From: Legionella sainthelensi
Lineage (GTDB): Bacteria; Pseudomonadota; Gammaproteobacteria; Legionellales; Legionellaceae
Length of the DNA stretch: 64,000 nt
Direction of reading: 5' to 3'
NCBI RefSeq assembly: GCF_900637685.1
Contig: NZ_LR134388.1
Location: 1,933,501-1,997,500 of the forward strand
Shown here: positions 40,334 to 50,269 of the stretch, piece by piece
Layout of the letters: each line of letters starts with the position of its first letter
How positions within the stretch are numbered: position 1 is the stretch's first letter
Made by a program: the position numbers and the translations under genes
The notes under the pieces: generated by a model
The model's database searches: none
Seen by the model: the letters and a program-made list of their open reading frames with translations, nothing else
What the model was told of the DNA's origin: nothing

Positions 40334-40619
40334 AACGGTGACTCTGAGATGATATGGAGTATGAGAACCTGCTTTGAGTATTCATTGATGCAAAGGAATA
40401 GTTCAAATGACTCGATAATAAATAACCTTAAAAAAACAGGGATAAAGTTAAAATATAGAATTAATTTAAGCCTCAGGTTTTTTTAAGTTTTTATGTGGGC
40501 ATTCACCAAGAGAAACCAGAGAGCAAGTCAATAGTGTCCGGCCAAAAATCAAAGAGTTTGCATTTGATTTTAAATTACTGTTATTATGAATAATAAAAAT
40601 TGAACAGGGAGTGTATTAA

Positions 40620-41066
40620 ATGATGAAGTTTTTCAAAAAAAATAATGCGCTAATTATTAAAAAAATAGAAAAAAACGTATTATCTAAATCAATAGAACCA
40701 TCCATGGATAAGGTGAAAAGTAATAATACAGATTCAACCTTACTCAAACAAGGTCAAAAGGTAGTTGGTTTTACCAAACATCGAATCCTAAAAAACGAAA
40801 ATGATTCTGTTAGTGTTTATACCCCAAATATTCTCTACTCTCATAAAATGGAAGATATTCGGGAAGAAATGCGGCAGCGGGGTTGTGGCTTTGCTTTATT
40901 CAAGGTACAAAAACAATTAACTTGCCCATCAATAGATATATCCGAATTAAATGATTCACCCGAGGCTAAAGAAATTTTAGAACATAAAGTAGATTATCAT
41001 CACTTAGAGCCTATCAAATTACTTGAGGATACTCCTCCACCCAATCTCATGTCGAAATTTTATTAA
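40620..41066 (+). CDS. Orphan small protein with basic N-terminus
   Basis: A 148-residue protein I do not recognise. GGGAG precedes the ATG. The first 35 residues are strongly basic (MMKFFKKNNALIIKKIEK), the middle has an IREEMRQRGCGFALFKVQ segment, and the end is LLEDTPPPNLMSKFY. No signal peptide, membrane helix or known motif. It ends in a strong hairpin shared with the convergent neighbour. The local context of effector-like genes makes translocation possible. Confidence 0.6.
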   Translation: MMKFFKKNNALIIKKIEKNVLSKSIEPSMDKVKSNNTDSTLLKQGQKVVGFTKHRILKNENDSVSVYTPNILYSHKMEDIREEMRQRGCGFALFKVQKQLTCPSIDISELNDSPEAKEILEHKVDYHHLEPIKLLEDTPPPNLMSKFY

Positions 41067-41142
41067 AATCTATATTTGGACCTTGATGTACAACCGGTTA
41101 ACTACCAAATTCAAGTGGCGTTTTAATAAGTAATTGGCTCTT

Positions 41143-41174
41143 AACGGCAGTATTTTGGGATAAATTCTGCCGTT
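41143..41174. terminator. Stem-loop between convergent genes
   Basis: AACGGCAG pairs perfectly with CTGCCGTT, with an extra ATTT/AAAT pairing inside, around a short loop. It separates the stop codons at 41066 (rightward) and 41217 (leftward), and is probably a bidirectional terminator. Confidence 0.65.
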
Positions 41175-41216
41175 CGAGTTAACATGTGCTCGTTATTACG
41201 CATTTTTTATGATTAA

Positions 41217-42353
41217 TTATCCTCTAAAAACTGGGTAAGCTTCGCCATTAGGCGTCACTTCTATAGTGGGGTGGGCTTCCTTCACTCCTCCACTTAAATC
41301 AATAATAAATCCTTTTTCACCCGCTTTGCCATTATGTCCTTTAAACTTAAACTCAACAATGACACCTTCATTATCACGAACTGCTGTTTTAATGCCATGC
41401 TTATCATTTGTTTGATAAATAACTTTGGTCACATTTTGGTGCAGAATACCCATAATCTCAGGACTTACATATACTTGTAATACTCCACCACAACCAATAT
41501 CAAATTCTTTGTCGGTACCATTGGTAAGGGTCATTGTTTGCTTGGAGTTTGCCTTGACTTCAGAAACTGCTAATGGAATTTCATCTAACCAGTCTGGGAT
41601 TCTAAAAAGTCCTGTAGTTTCTCTTAGATTTCGTTTGACGTCCCCAGTGTGGGGGCAACGAGTAGGGGATACCTGGGTAAAGTGTCCATAGTGTTTCCAT
41701 TCTTTATTGGATAAATATTCTGGATGGATCAGGCCTGTTTTAAGTGCATTAGGTGAAGCAAAATATAAACTCGCTCCTTTAGGGAATTGACCATTCATGT
41801 ACAAAACGCCGAGATAGCGTAAATCGTCTACTGTGATCTCATTTAGGGGCTTATTTAGTGCAGTAATTAAGCTATTGGCGCCACTAACTAAAGATTGCAC
41901 AACAATATTGACTCCATTTTTCTTAAAAATTTGTCCAAAGGTAGCCATGCCCCAGTCATCAGGCTTATATCCACCATCTTTTTGTTTTTGAGCAACCTCT
42001 TTGTCTAAATCTTTGGATTTGGTATGGAGATAATCAATAACTCCCTGTTCTGGCTTGTGCGATTTTTGACTCGTATGATATTGACGAGTTCCAGTTACAT
42101 TTTTGGATTTTTGCTTTTCGCCTTTGATATAATTCTTATTGAAAAATTGATTAGGGTTAGGCATATTATCATTAGGGATTTCAATAGTTTCAATTGGTTC
42201 GGGGTTCGTACCCTCTGTTATTTTTTTTGTTTTTTTATGCAACATTGATTGGCTAATCGATTTATCATGTTTTTTTGAGCAAGTCTGGTTTTTATTTGTT
42301 ATTTTACTTGTTATTTTTTTATCAAATAATTTTTTTTCAAATTTAATCTTCAT
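41217..42353 (-). CDS. Orphan 378-residue protein, effector-like
   Basis: The ATG at 42353 (MKIKFEKKLFDKK) is chosen because AAGGTG lies 6 bases upstream; the frame starts at 42362. The first 120 residues are Lys/Asn/Ser-rich and likely disordered. From about residue 125 a globular domain follows (GVIDYLHTKSKDLDKEV, GMATFGQIFKKNGVNIVVQSLVSGANSL, LRYLGVLYMNGQFPKGASLYFASPNALKTG). The C-terminal part is beta-rich (FDIGCGGVLQVYVSPEIMG, GVIVEFKFKGHNGKAGEKGFIIDLSGG). No catalytic motif can be named. A low-complexity N-terminus on a compact domain is common in Legionella effectors. Confidence 0.65.
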   Translation of the reverse strand: MKIKFEKKLFDKKITSKITNKNQTCSKKHDKSISQSMLHKKTKKITEGTNPEPIETIEIPNDNMPNPNQFFNKNYIKGEKQKSKNVTGTRQYHTSQKSHKPEQGVIDYLHTKSKDLDKEVAQKQKDGGYKPDDWGMATFGQIFKKNGVNIVVQSLVSGANSLITALNKPLNEITVDDLRYLGVLYMNGQFPKGASLYFASPNALKTGLIHPEYLSNKEWKHYGHFTQVSPTRCPHTGDVKRNLRETTGLFRIPDWLDEIPLAVSEVKANSKQTMTLTNGTDKEFDIGCGGVLQVYVSPEIMGILHQNVTKVIYQTNDKHGIKTAVRDNEGVIVEFKFKGHNGKAGEKGFIIDLSGGVKEAHPTIEVTPNGEAYPVFRG

Positions 42354-42592
42354 CAACATCACCTTGATTCTTTGGAATAACTTGTGGCGAAATTATACCA
42401 AATGATTATTAAATCAACATTAAATATTCTAAAAAATCGTACCGACGGAATTGCCTCAAATTACTTGTTAGAAAGGAACAAAAATAAGGATAAAATCCTA
42501 ACTGGCTTGCATAAGCTGTGCTGATTTTATTTGGGATGCGAAGGAAAATAAAACTTGTAGTGTTGCAAGTTAATAAAGACGAGGAATAAATT

Positions 42593-43039
42593 ATGAAAGT
42601 TAATATTACTAAGAAAGAATATCGCACCTTGCTTGATATGTTATACATAGCCGACTGGGTACTGCATTCCTATACCATAAAGGAAACGAAACAAAATGAG
42701 TATGAAGCTTTAAAACAGAAGTTTTTATCTTACTTTAAAGAAATGGAAGCAGATGAGCAGATAGAATTTTCTCAAGAATTCAATGAACATTTTGAAAAAA
42801 CTCAGTATGAAGAGTTACTTAATGAAAAGTTTATTGAACCTTATGAACAAAAATTGTTCTGGGATGAGTTAATTCATAGATTAAGTGAACGAGATGTAAT
42901 GGAGGCAATGGGAGTGGAAAAATATAAGAAGATGGAGCCTATGGAACGCATGAGGAAAGTCGAAGAGGTTAAAGCGCAATACGCTAATGAATTTAAAAAA
43001 CATGGAGTGAAGCATCTTAAATTAAGCGAGTTGACTTAA
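42593..43039 (+). CDS. Conserved-looking helical protein
   Basis: A 148-residue acidic, all-helical protein beginning MKVNITKKEYRTLLDMLYIADWVLHSY. The opening resembles small conserved proteins of unknown function found in varied bacteria, with a Y-x-x-LLD-x-x-YIADWVL pattern, but I cannot name a family. The rest is rich in Glu/Lys/Met helices (RDVMEAMGVEKYKKMEPMERMRKVEEVKAQYANEF). GAGGAA precedes the ATG. Cytosolic, probably expressed alone. Confidence 0.65.
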   Translation: MKVNITKKEYRTLLDMLYIADWVLHSYTIKETKQNEYEALKQKFLSYFKEMEADEQIEFSQEFNEHFEKTQYEELLNEKFIEPYEQKLFWDELIHRLSERDVMEAMGVEKYKKMEPMERMRKVEEVKAQYANEFKKHGVKHLKLSELT

Positions 43040-43094
43040 TTTATTATTAACAGTTAGTGCTTGCTCCAGACAGGACTACCTTGAAGGATTGCAT

Positions 43095-43619
43095 TTAAAC
43101 TTTGAGTTCTGAAAAATGAGATAACAATGTTTGTACTGCAATTTCTGCCATTGCCTCTTGCGGACAAAAGTCCATAGCTACCGCAAAACCTATTTCTTTC
43201 ATGGCCTCACTCCATAATGAGCTTTGGTTTAAAATAGGTTTGATTTTTTGAACTAGAGATTCTAAGACAACATCATCCATATAAAGGAATTGATGTTTTT
43301 GGTTACGGTGAGTCAACATCTCTTTAATAGTGATGTAGAGTGCGTACTTTAATATATATAAAGCATACTCAATTGATTCGCCTCCATTACCCAAGTCAAT
43401 TTTCTCTTCCTTACAATAAAAATGAGTCAAACAATAATTATCTGGATGAAACTCATGTCCAAGAAAATCAATGGAATTATTTAGTTCACATCGAAAAAAG
43501 AAGTATTTCTCCTGTTCATTTTTTAGAGTAGAAATTTTAAAACATCCTTGAAATATACTGGGCTGTTCCCAAATAGCGACCAAAATCAAAGTTTCTATAT
43601 TGATGTGTGTAAATCTCAT
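43095..43619 (-). CDS. Orphan protein
   Basis: A 174-residue protein with no recognised domain. The N-terminal half is beta-rich (THINIETLILVAIWEQP, KYFFFRCELNN) and the C-terminal half helical (ALYILKYALYITIKEMLTHRNQKHQFLYMDDVVLE). No signal peptide. It converges with the helical protein at 42593, with 55 bases between the stops. Function unknown. Confidence 0.55.
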   Translation of the reverse strand: MRFTHINIETLILVAIWEQPSIFQGCFKISTLKNEQEKYFFFRCELNNSIDFLGHEFHPDNYCLTHFYCKEEKIDLGNGGESIEYALYILKYALYITIKEMLTHRNQKHQFLYMDDVVLESLVQKIKPILNQSSLWSEAMKEIGFAVAMDFCPQEAMAEIAVQTLLSHFSELKV

Positions 43620-43874
43620 TAATGTATTGTCCCGGGAAAATTTTTAAAAAAATTGACGATTATTGATCAGCGCAATTGAATCTGGCGAGATAAAAGATAG
43701 AACTTATAAATTATAACAGTAATAAATGCTACACTCATTTGATAATTGAGAAAAATTGAGAGTAAACCCACTAATCGCGACTCTTAGATGAGTTTATGAT
43801 TATCCTTGATAAAGCAGATCATAAATAGAAGCTTTTCTGTGCAAAAGTATCTATTTATTTAGAGTACATAAGTC

Positions 43875-45488
43875 ATGAAATTTAATATATATATTAAAAT
43901 TTTGGGTGCATTCTTTGTGATTTTTTTAATTTTTGTTTTGACATTTTTTAGATATTTAAAATCACTTGAGACAGATATAGTTATTAATGCAGGAAAAACG
44001 ATGTCACAAGGGCTGTTAATTAGTTTAGAAAATGAATTAATTAATAACCCAAAATCAAACTGGAATCCACTAATAAAGAAAAAGACAGATGATATTGTCC
44101 ATATTATAACAATCGACCGCCTAAAGCTTACAGCGACGCAGAGTAAGCAATTAAATAATGGTGAGATAATTTATTTAACAGGTAAAACTTATCAATTTCT
44201 CAACTTAGTCATTGTACAACATATAGCTTATAAAAAAATTGGTAAGACCCCATACGTATTAGCTTATTATTTTTCAGATCCAGGCCAAGTTATTTTTGAT
44301 TATATGAGCCCCGCTTTAAAACAAATCGTTCAACATTTATTATTAATACCCAAAAATACCTGGAATAAAGAAATATTAAAGCTAGAAAAAATATATGGCT
44401 TCCCACTTCATATTTATAATACCAAAAGTATGCACGTACCACGTAATATAATTAACTCTTTATCAACAAATCATCTGGTATTTGAAACAAATAAAAATTC
44501 GTCACAAATTGGTATTCTCTATTATGGTTTTAGTGGAGGAATACTCAAAATTGGCCCACTCAACTATCTATCAATTTCAGCAAGAGTAAGTGACGTAATA
44601 TATTACTTTATATTGGCTTTCTTTTTCTTATCCCTTTGCCTTATTACATTTCTCTCCGTGCTTTTTGTGAAAAATATGAAAAAGGTATATCAGATCACTA
44701 AAAATTTTAGTCAAGGGAACTTTGATTTTCATCGGAAAATAAGCACGGCTTCTGTATTGTACGGGCTTTATATAAATATCATCCACATGGGCGAACGATT
44801 AAAAGAGCTGATTGAATCACATAAACAAATGTGTCGATTTGTCGCACATGAAATTAGAACTCCTTTGTCAACCGTTCAAATGGCGACGGATAGTATCAAA
44901 AGAAAAAACACAGAAGATATATTACTCACTAAACAAGTTAACAGTATACAAGAAGATATTGCAGACATGAATCGCATCGTCAGTACTTTTTTGATTTACT
45001 CAAAAATGCATTCCAGTGAATTAAAATTAAAAAAGTCGAAGACAGATATAATATCATGGTTGAAAACATTATTAGAGCCTTATGCATCATCGATATTTGA
45101 AATTACATTTCATGCGAATGAATTAAATTCTATTGAAGCATACATAGATGAAAGTATTTTAAAACATGCTATTACAAATTTAATTACAAATGCCATGAAA
45201 TTTGCTCTACACCATATTTCTTTAACTATTTCGCTGGATGATAGGTACATTTTAATCCACATTGACGATGATGGGCCAGGCTTACCGCATGAGGGTGTGG
45301 ATGACATTTTTTCTGAATACTCGATTGCCGAAGACGCTGAAATTGGGGATAAACATATTGGGTTAGGCTTAGCCATTGTTAAAAAAATTGTTAATCTCCA
45401 TGGAGGAAAGGTGTTCGCTACACAATCCCCGATATTAAATGGTGCTCGATTCACAATTAGACTGCCTCGGTATTTTTTTGGGAGTTGA
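43875..45488 (+). CDS. Sensor histidine kinase, RstB/EnvZ type
   Basis: A 537-residue inner-membrane kinase: helix 1 (about 8-28), a periplasmic sensor of about 210 residues, helix 2 (about 240-265), a HAMP-like linker, dimerisation/phosphoacceptor helix with H325 (FVAHEIRTPLST), and an ATPase domain with N box NLITNAMKFA, G1 DDDGPGL and G2 GLGLAIVKKIV. It probably phosphorylates the OmpR-type regulator encoded 1.9 kb downstream on the other strand (47369). The layout and size are RstB-like. The signal is unknown. The pair is split by a hydrolase gene, which may be a target. Confidence 0.88.
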   Translation: MKFNIYIKILGAFFVIFLIFVLTFFRYLKSLETDIVINAGKTMSQGLLISLENELINNPKSNWNPLIKKKTDDIVHIITIDRLKLTATQSKQLNNGEIIYLTGKTYQFLNLVIVQHIAYKKIGKTPYVLAYYFSDPGQVIFDYMSPALKQIVQHLLLIPKNTWNKEILKLEKIYGFPLHIYNTKSMHVPRNIINSLSTNHLVFETNKNSSQIGILYYGFSGGILKIGPLNYLSISARVSDVIYYFILAFFFLSLCLITFLSVLFVKNMKKVYQITKNFSQGNFDFHRKISTASVLYGLYINIIHMGERLKELIESHKQMCRFVAHEIRTPLSTVQMATDSIKRKNTEDILLTKQVNSIQEDIADMNRIVSTFLIYSKMHSSELKLKKSKTDIISWLKTLLEPYASSIFEITFHANELNSIEAYIDESILKHAITNLITNAMKFALHHISLTISLDDRYILIHIDDDGPGLPHEGVDDIFSEYSIAEDAEIGDKHIGLGLAIVKKIVNLHGGKVFATQSPILNGARFTIRLPRYFFGS

Positions 45489-45578
45489 TAAATAAACAAG
45501 TTTAATCATTTTCAACCTCTTTGCAGAGGGAGGGGGTCTTTTAAAGTAGATGTTATAGATTCATTAAGATAAATTCTT

Positions 45579-47135
45579 TTATGACCTCCAGGATGGTTTG
45601 GATGTTGTGTCTGTGTATTGCATTTCAAGCTGAGATACTCGCAATTGCCTCACTTCGTCTTTATATTGTAATGAATATTTTGGTGAATGCTGTTTTGATA
45701 AAAATTTATTACGACCACCGTGGACAAAATAAATGCTCAAGTGATCTCCATCAAATCCTATTTTGAAAGATTGGTCCTTTTCAGGTAAAAACTCAGCCTC
45801 TGCTACTTGCACAAGTTTTATTTGTTGATCAAATTGCTTAAATATCAAACCACCATCTCTTATTGATATCTCTACGTCATCGTTATATAAGTTCTTATAA
45901 TTCCCAACAAATGCGTTCATTGATAAGGTAGATTCCTGCTTCGGAGAGGGATGATGTACCAGTTTAAACCATTCCAAACGCCTCAGTTTCGTTTCATCCT
46001 CAGGCGATAACTCAAAAGCTTTTTCAAAATAATATTTTGCCTCTTCAAATTGGTCATCAATTTCAGCAATTTTACCTAAAATCGTTTCTTGCCATCCTGG
46101 CTCATCGCATTGAGTATAATGTAATTGTTTATAGATCCTGTCCATAGTACCAATAGGAGTTAAATCAGGAGAGCAGAACACTTGGTTTGCAATGCTCATC
46201 CCGTTTTCTGAATTGGTAAAAAATACAGCACCTTTTTGGGTTGTTATATTGATCGCAATAAAAGCACGCGTATTAGGATTTTCACCATATTGATATGCTA
46301 TTACCTCATCCTCATGTCTATAGATGTGCCAGCCTAAACCACATGTCATGAGGCCATCCGTATTCATTGGCTCAAATGCCTGTTCAATGAGGGGATCCTT
46401 CATATTTTCTAACCATGCAACCATTAATTTCGAAAAATCATCGGCGGTTGTCAGCAGCGAGCCAGCGGCGTTTACGAGAGGCTCTCCTACGTAAATTGAA
46501 GTTGGTTTTCCTAGCTCGGTATGAACTGCGACAACATTATCATCGTCCTCTGATGTTGGCATAAATGTAGAGCGGCTCATTTTTAATGGCGCAAACACAT
46601 ACTCTTGGGCCAATGTTTCTAAATCTTTGCCAATTTTAGCTTCAATGGCTTTTTGTAAGTAAAGAAAAGCTTCGCCTGAATAGGAGTATCCCTCACTCAA
46701 TTTCGATTTAGAGTCAAAAATGAGTGGTGAAGATAAACTTGCCCCAAAATTCGGTAAGCCCGTAGTATGTGACAATATATGTCTGGCCGTTAATTCCTTC
46801 GCTTTTTTAGGATATTCACCATCCACTTTGAATCGTTCATAATGCAATATGTCATGTAATGGTTCGTCCAGAGCAATTTGCTTCTGCTTGACCAACTGCA
46901 ATATCAAATAAGTAAAAACAATTTTGCTGAGAGAGGATGCTGGAAATCTGGTTTTATTATTTACGGTCATTTCTGCGTCTTTGGGTTGAAGATTTTTTTT
47001 GCCAACAGATATTGAAGTTCTTACAAATTTATGTTTTTCATTTTCTTTGTGCTCGACACAGGCATAACTAACAGCAGGAATATGCCCTAGCTTAATTATT
47101 GCTTGTAATGCAGTCATTGAAGGAGTAGTACCCAT
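45579..47135 (-). CDS. Serine hydrolase of beta-lactamase/penicillin-binding type
   Basis: A 518-residue class C-like hydrolase. The nucleophile box is SLSK (S68, K71, in RFPASSLSKIV), the second element is EGYSYSG with Tyr, and the domain continues LTARHILSHTTGLPNF, a hallmark of the AmpC/esterase group. The last 150 residues are a helical repeat-like segment (AEIDDQFEEAKYYFEKAFEL) and a beta domain. No signal peptide is visible, which is odd for a cell-wall enzyme. An esterase, peptidase or translocated role is possible. Start ATG at 47135 is tentative; a GTG at 47150 also opens the frame. Confidence 0.82.
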   Translation of the reverse strand: MGTTPSMTALQAIIKLGHIPAVSYACVEHKENEKHKFVRTSISVGKKNLQPKDAEMTVNNKTRFPASSLSKIVFTYLILQLVKQKQIALDEPLHDILHYERFKVDGEYPKKAKELTARHILSHTTGLPNFGASLSSPLIFDSKSKLSEGYSYSGEAFLYLQKAIEAKIGKDLETLAQEYVFAPLKMSRSTFMPTSEDDDNVVAVHTELGKPTSIYVGEPLVNAAGSLLTTADDFSKLMVAWLENMKDPLIEQAFEPMNTDGLMTCGLGWHIYRHEDEVIAYQYGENPNTRAFIAINITTQKGAVFFTNSENGMSIANQVFCSPDLTPIGTMDRIYKQLHYTQCDEPGWQETILGKIAEIDDQFEEAKYYFEKAFELSPEDETKLRRLEWFKLVHHPSPKQESTLSMNAFVGNYKNLYNDDVEISIRDGGLIFKQFDQQIKLVQVAEAEFLPEKDQSFKIGFDGDHLSIYFVHGGRNKFLSKQHSPKYSLQYKDEVRQLRVSQLEMQYTDTTSKPSWRS

Positions 47136-47190
47136 AGTCTTGAATTCCACTTGAACGTTTATTTTGATGTTTTGATTTTATCAGGAGTAC

Positions 47191-47203
47191 ACATTGTAAA
47201 TGT
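47191..47203. promoter_or_regulatory. Inverted repeat upstream of the hydrolase gene
   Basis: ACATT-GTA-AATGT lies 56 bases upstream of the hydrolase start and is flanked by GTAC on both sides. It could be a site for the adjacent OmpR-type regulator, resembling TACA-type RstA boxes, but the match is loose. Confidence 0.3.
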
Positions 47204-47368
47204 ATATATATTGTACAGAGATCTCTTTAAGATAATTTGTGTAGACTTACAATAAAATTGGTAGCTGGGGTCGTGCATACCCAATACAAACATAATAAAA
47301 AACTACCTAACATGAAAACATGGGATATTAGTGCTTCCTGGCTGTTTTGGCGTAAAGATTAAGCATGA

Positions 47369-48061
47369 TTATTCCCAAGCTTCAGATATAAATACATATC
47401 CTTTTTTATGAAATGTTTTTATTCGATAAGGCTTTTTACTGTTATCATTTAATGCTTTTCTTAAACGTGATATTTTTAAATCGATACTCCTGTCAACCCC
47501 ATCATATTCGCGACCAGAAAGAGCATACTGAATGCTATTTCTACTAAGTAATCTATCATGATTCTTAACCAATAAAGCAAGAACCTCAAAGTCACTGGTA
47601 CTTATTGAAATTTCCTCACCAAAGAGATGGACACTCTTTGTACTAAAATTGATAGAAAAGTTGCCGAAATGAAATTGATTTTGATCATTAACTAGATTAG
47701 GTCTACGTAACAATGCTTCTATTCTTGCTTTTAAAACTTCGTCTGCAACAGGTTTTGTTAAATAGTCATCGGCTCCTAAGTTTAAAGAAGATACTTCACT
47801 TTCAATATCATTAATTGCGGTTAACATGAGTATTTTCCCCAAATAATCATCTCGAATGGTGTGACAGATTTGATCTCCATTCATCCCTGGAAGCATTATA
47901 TCTAATATCACCACACTTGGTTGTTCACGAAGAATACGATAGACGGCTCTGTCGCCACGTTTTTCAATAGATACATCATAACCTGCTTCTTGTAGGCTTT
48001 CTTTGAGATAGTTGGCTAACTTAATGTTATCTTCTACAAGCAATATTGATTTACTTTTCAT
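47369..48061 (-). CDS. OmpR-family response regulator, RstA-like
   Basis: A 230-residue two-domain regulator: receiver (LLVEDNIKLANYL, phosphoacceptor D54 in VVILDIMLPGMNG, switch LTAIND, KPVADEV) and a winged-helix DNA-binding domain (SDFEVLALLVKNHDRLLSRNSI, DRSIDLKISRLRKALND, KTFHKKGYVF). It is the likely partner of the sensor kinase at 43875, with the serine hydrolase between them. It would bind direct repeats near target promoters once phosphorylated. Confidence 0.92.
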   Translation of the reverse strand: MKSKSILLVEDNIKLANYLKESLQEAGYDVSIEKRGDRAVYRILREQPSVVILDIMLPGMNGDQICHTIRDDYLGKILMLTAINDIESEVSSLNLGADDYLTKPVADEVLKARIEALLRRPNLVNDQNQFHFGNFSINFSTKSVHLFGEEISISTSDFEVLALLVKNHDRLLSRNSIQYALSGREYDGVDRSIDLKISRLRKALNDNSKKPYRIKTFHKKGYVFISEAWE

Positions 48062-48405
48062 TCTTACTGTCTAAGCCTCCCGAATAGAAAAAACTAATCC
48101 AATCCCGTTCCCCAGTTAAGTTTTACATAGATGCAGTGATGTAAGCAAACATACACGGCACATATTGTGGTTAAGCGATTATCAAAATCCCTGAGTATTC
48201 AGACTTTATGCAATATCCAAACGTCAAATGAATCAAAAGAAGCAATAAGAATAATAAGCAAGTTGATTTTCGTCTGCGGTCGAATGGGTATCAATTAGTA
48301 ATGATCCATTATATGTTTCTACTGTAGGCTAGGCCTAACATGTAAGAAGCCTTGAGCGGCGTAAATACGTTAATGATAAGCCGCCGCCTTGTTAGATGAA
48401 ATCGC
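48062..48405. other. Intergenic region upstream of response regulator
   Basis: About 340 bases with no open frame of note. It should hold the promoter of the response regulator gene next to 48061. The short inverted pair GCGGC / GCCGC near 48357-48385 may form the end of the DUF4116 transcript. Confidence 0.4.
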
Positions 48406-49179
48406 TTATTTCAGGCCTGGTGTTTCTATAGACTCATTAGGTACCTCTGTGGCAATTGTCTTGCGGGCATTTTTAGTGGCCGAACCCTTAGAGAGAAAGA
48501 AAGTAATAAGCTGATTCCTTTCTTGATAATCCGTTAGCTTCTGCACTTGCTGGTATTCAGGTGTTTTTTTTACATTCTCAGTACAATACAATGACGCAAA
48601 AAAATTTGAGCGTAATGCGCGCAGAGATAGATTAAGATCCCGGTGTTTACTAGGAATATGTTCCAATGCCAAACCATATTCTTCAACGGCAGATTGACGC
48701 ATATCATTATTTTCTTTCAGCCGTGGAGACGCATGCTTTATCGCCCAGCCTCGTTTATTCTCTATGGCTTTAAACACTACCTCATCATCGTCTTGCATCA
48801 AAGGAGAAGCAAATTCCAACGCGTTGCAATCGCCTTCAACGGCAGCTAATACTGTTTTTTTGTCATTTTGAAGTGAATAAGCTGCCCATTTTAGTTCATT
48901 GCCGCGAAAAGATACTACATGGTAGACAATCTGTTTATCGCTTTTTACAGCCTCTGAGCGATGTTGCAACATGGGTAATGAACCAAGCCCATCGCGGAAA
49001 ATCTGTACGTAGGCTTTGCTAAAAGCATCATAAAAATTCGTATTTTCCTCTGGCATTTCGGGAAAATAAAGTCGGTACAAGGTCTCCCAGCCATGATGAT
49101 TATTTTTTGCAGGAAGTGACGGTAAATCCAAATCAATCAATCTGTGGTTTAAAATTTTTTCTATAGTTGCATTGTTCAA
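48406..49179 (-). CDS. DUF4116-type repeat protein
   Basis: A 257-residue soluble protein. From about residue 90 it carries repeats of the DUF4116 kind, in which each unit reads roughly 'V-x-A-V-x2-x-G-x-AL-x-x-AS-x-x-L-x-x-D': AAVEGDCNALEFASPLMQDDDEVVFKAIENKRGWAIKHASPRLKENNDMRQSAVEEYGLALEH. These repeats are common in Legionella and amoebal proteins and probably mediate binding. The C-terminal tail is basic then Ser/Glu-rich. It is probably an effector or host-like adaptor. No signal peptide. Confidence 0.75.
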   Translation of the reverse strand: MNNATIEKILNHRLIDLDLPSLPAKNNHHGWETLYRLYFPEMPEENTNFYDAFSKAYVQIFRDGLGSLPMLQHRSEAVKSDKQIVYHVVSFRGNELKWAAYSLQNDKKTVLAAVEGDCNALEFASPLMQDDDEVVFKAIENKRGWAIKHASPRLKENNDMRQSAVEEYGLALEHIPSKHRDLNLSLRALRSNFFASLYCTENVKKTPEYQQVQKLTDYQERNQLITFFLSKGSATKNARKTIATEVPNESIETPGLK

Positions 49180-49242
49180 TAGATTACTCCTTATTTTCGC
49201 ATTTATTAATTTTCCAGCAGATGAAAAATGCTTTTATTTCAT

Positions 49243-50160
49243 TTAATTGTCAATAAATGTTTTAGTATTTTTACTATTTAAGCAACGGTAGGCTTCAACA
49301 AGATATTCCATAAAAATTTTATGGTGGTAAGACATATGTTGGTTACGGGGATGTATTAGCCACACCGCGAGCGGTGGGCAACGATAGTTTGCTAAAACCT
49401 CTACTAACTCTCCATTGTTCAGATGTTTTTGAAAAAAATATTGTGGGAGCCGAGCAATGCCTATGCCTTCCATAACAGCTTCCAATGCTAAAGCAGAATT
49501 GTTGACGCGTAAATTGCCCGTAGCGGTGATAGAGGTTAGTTGATGATTATCCTCAAAATCCCATATTTCGCCTTCATACAAATTAATTTGATGAATAATA
49601 CAATTATGATGAATCAAATCATGAGGATGTTTGGGTACTCCATGATGCTGGAGGTAATGAGGTGACGCACAACAAATTAATTGATGCTCAATAAGCTTTT
49701 GGGATTGTAATGTGCGAGTATGAACTTCTTTATATCGGAAATAAAAATCAAAAGTATCCTCAATGAAATCAGGATAAATATTACTTTTGAAATAGTTAAT
49801 TTTAATCAGTGGGAATTTTTTAATGAATCCCGAAATAATGGGGATTAATTCCATATAGCCTGAATAAGCAGCAATACTGAGATGAAGCGTGCCTTTAGGT
49901 GATTTAATTTTATCTGCAATACTTTGGTGTAGTTCTGACATCAATCCAGTAATCATTTGACAGTGTTGATAACAATACTCGCCATAACTCGTTAATGAAA
50001 ATCGTCTGGTGTTACGATTTAAAAGAGTGACACCGAGTGATGCTTCTAATTTGGCAATTTTTCGAGTGACCGATGCAGGCGACATCTTTAATACATTTGC
50101 CGCTTTATAAAAACTGTTGCTATCAACCACTTGTATAAAAACTTGAATCTCAGAAATCAT
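49243..50160 (-). CDS. LysR-family regulator divergent from the halogenase-like operon
   Basis: A 305-residue LysR-type regulator: N-terminal winged helix (FIQVVDSNSFYKAANVLKMSPASVTRKIAKLEASLGVTLLNRNTRRFSLT) and a two-lobed effector domain (KGTLHLSIAAYSGYMELIPIISGF). It is divergent from the 2-oxoglutarate enzyme gene with 109 bases between, the usual layout for LysR control of the facing operon. An ATTATT-N10-AATAAT dyad at 50170-50191 is a possible binding site. The inducer could be the operon's substrate or product. Confidence 0.9.
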   Translation of the reverse strand: MISEIQVFIQVVDSNSFYKAANVLKMSPASVTRKIAKLEASLGVTLLNRNTRRFSLTSYGEYCYQHCQMITGLMSELHQSIADKIKSPKGTLHLSIAAYSGYMELIPIISGFIKKFPLIKINYFKSNIYPDFIEDTFDFYFRYKEVHTRTLQSQKLIEHQLICCASPHYLQHHGVPKHPHDLIHHNCIIHQINLYEGEIWDFEDNHQLTSITATGNLRVNNSALALEAVMEGIGIARLPQYFFQKHLNNGELVEVLANYRCPPLAVWLIHPRNQHMSYHHKIFMEYLVEAYRCLNSKNTKTFIDN

Positions 50161-50169
50161 ACCACATTG

Positions 50170-50191
50170 ATTATTGCAAAAATGAAATAAT
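50170..50191. promoter_or_regulatory. Possible LysR operator dyad
   Basis: ATTATT (50170-50175) and AATAAT (50186-50191) are inverted arms ten bases apart in the divergent LysR/halogenase-like intergenic region. The spacing suits a LysR dimer, but AT-rich DNA makes chance dyads common. Confidence 0.35.
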
Positions 50192-50269
50192 ATATTACTG
50201 AAATAACCTATTGATTACAAATAAAAAAAAATAAAAAATAGGCTTGTTTTTAACAATAAAAGGACAAAA

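Noticed and set aside
41217..42353. Mitochondrial presequence (RQYHTSQKS segment)
   Set aside because: The segment lies about 90 residues into the protein, too far from the N-terminus to be a usual presequence.
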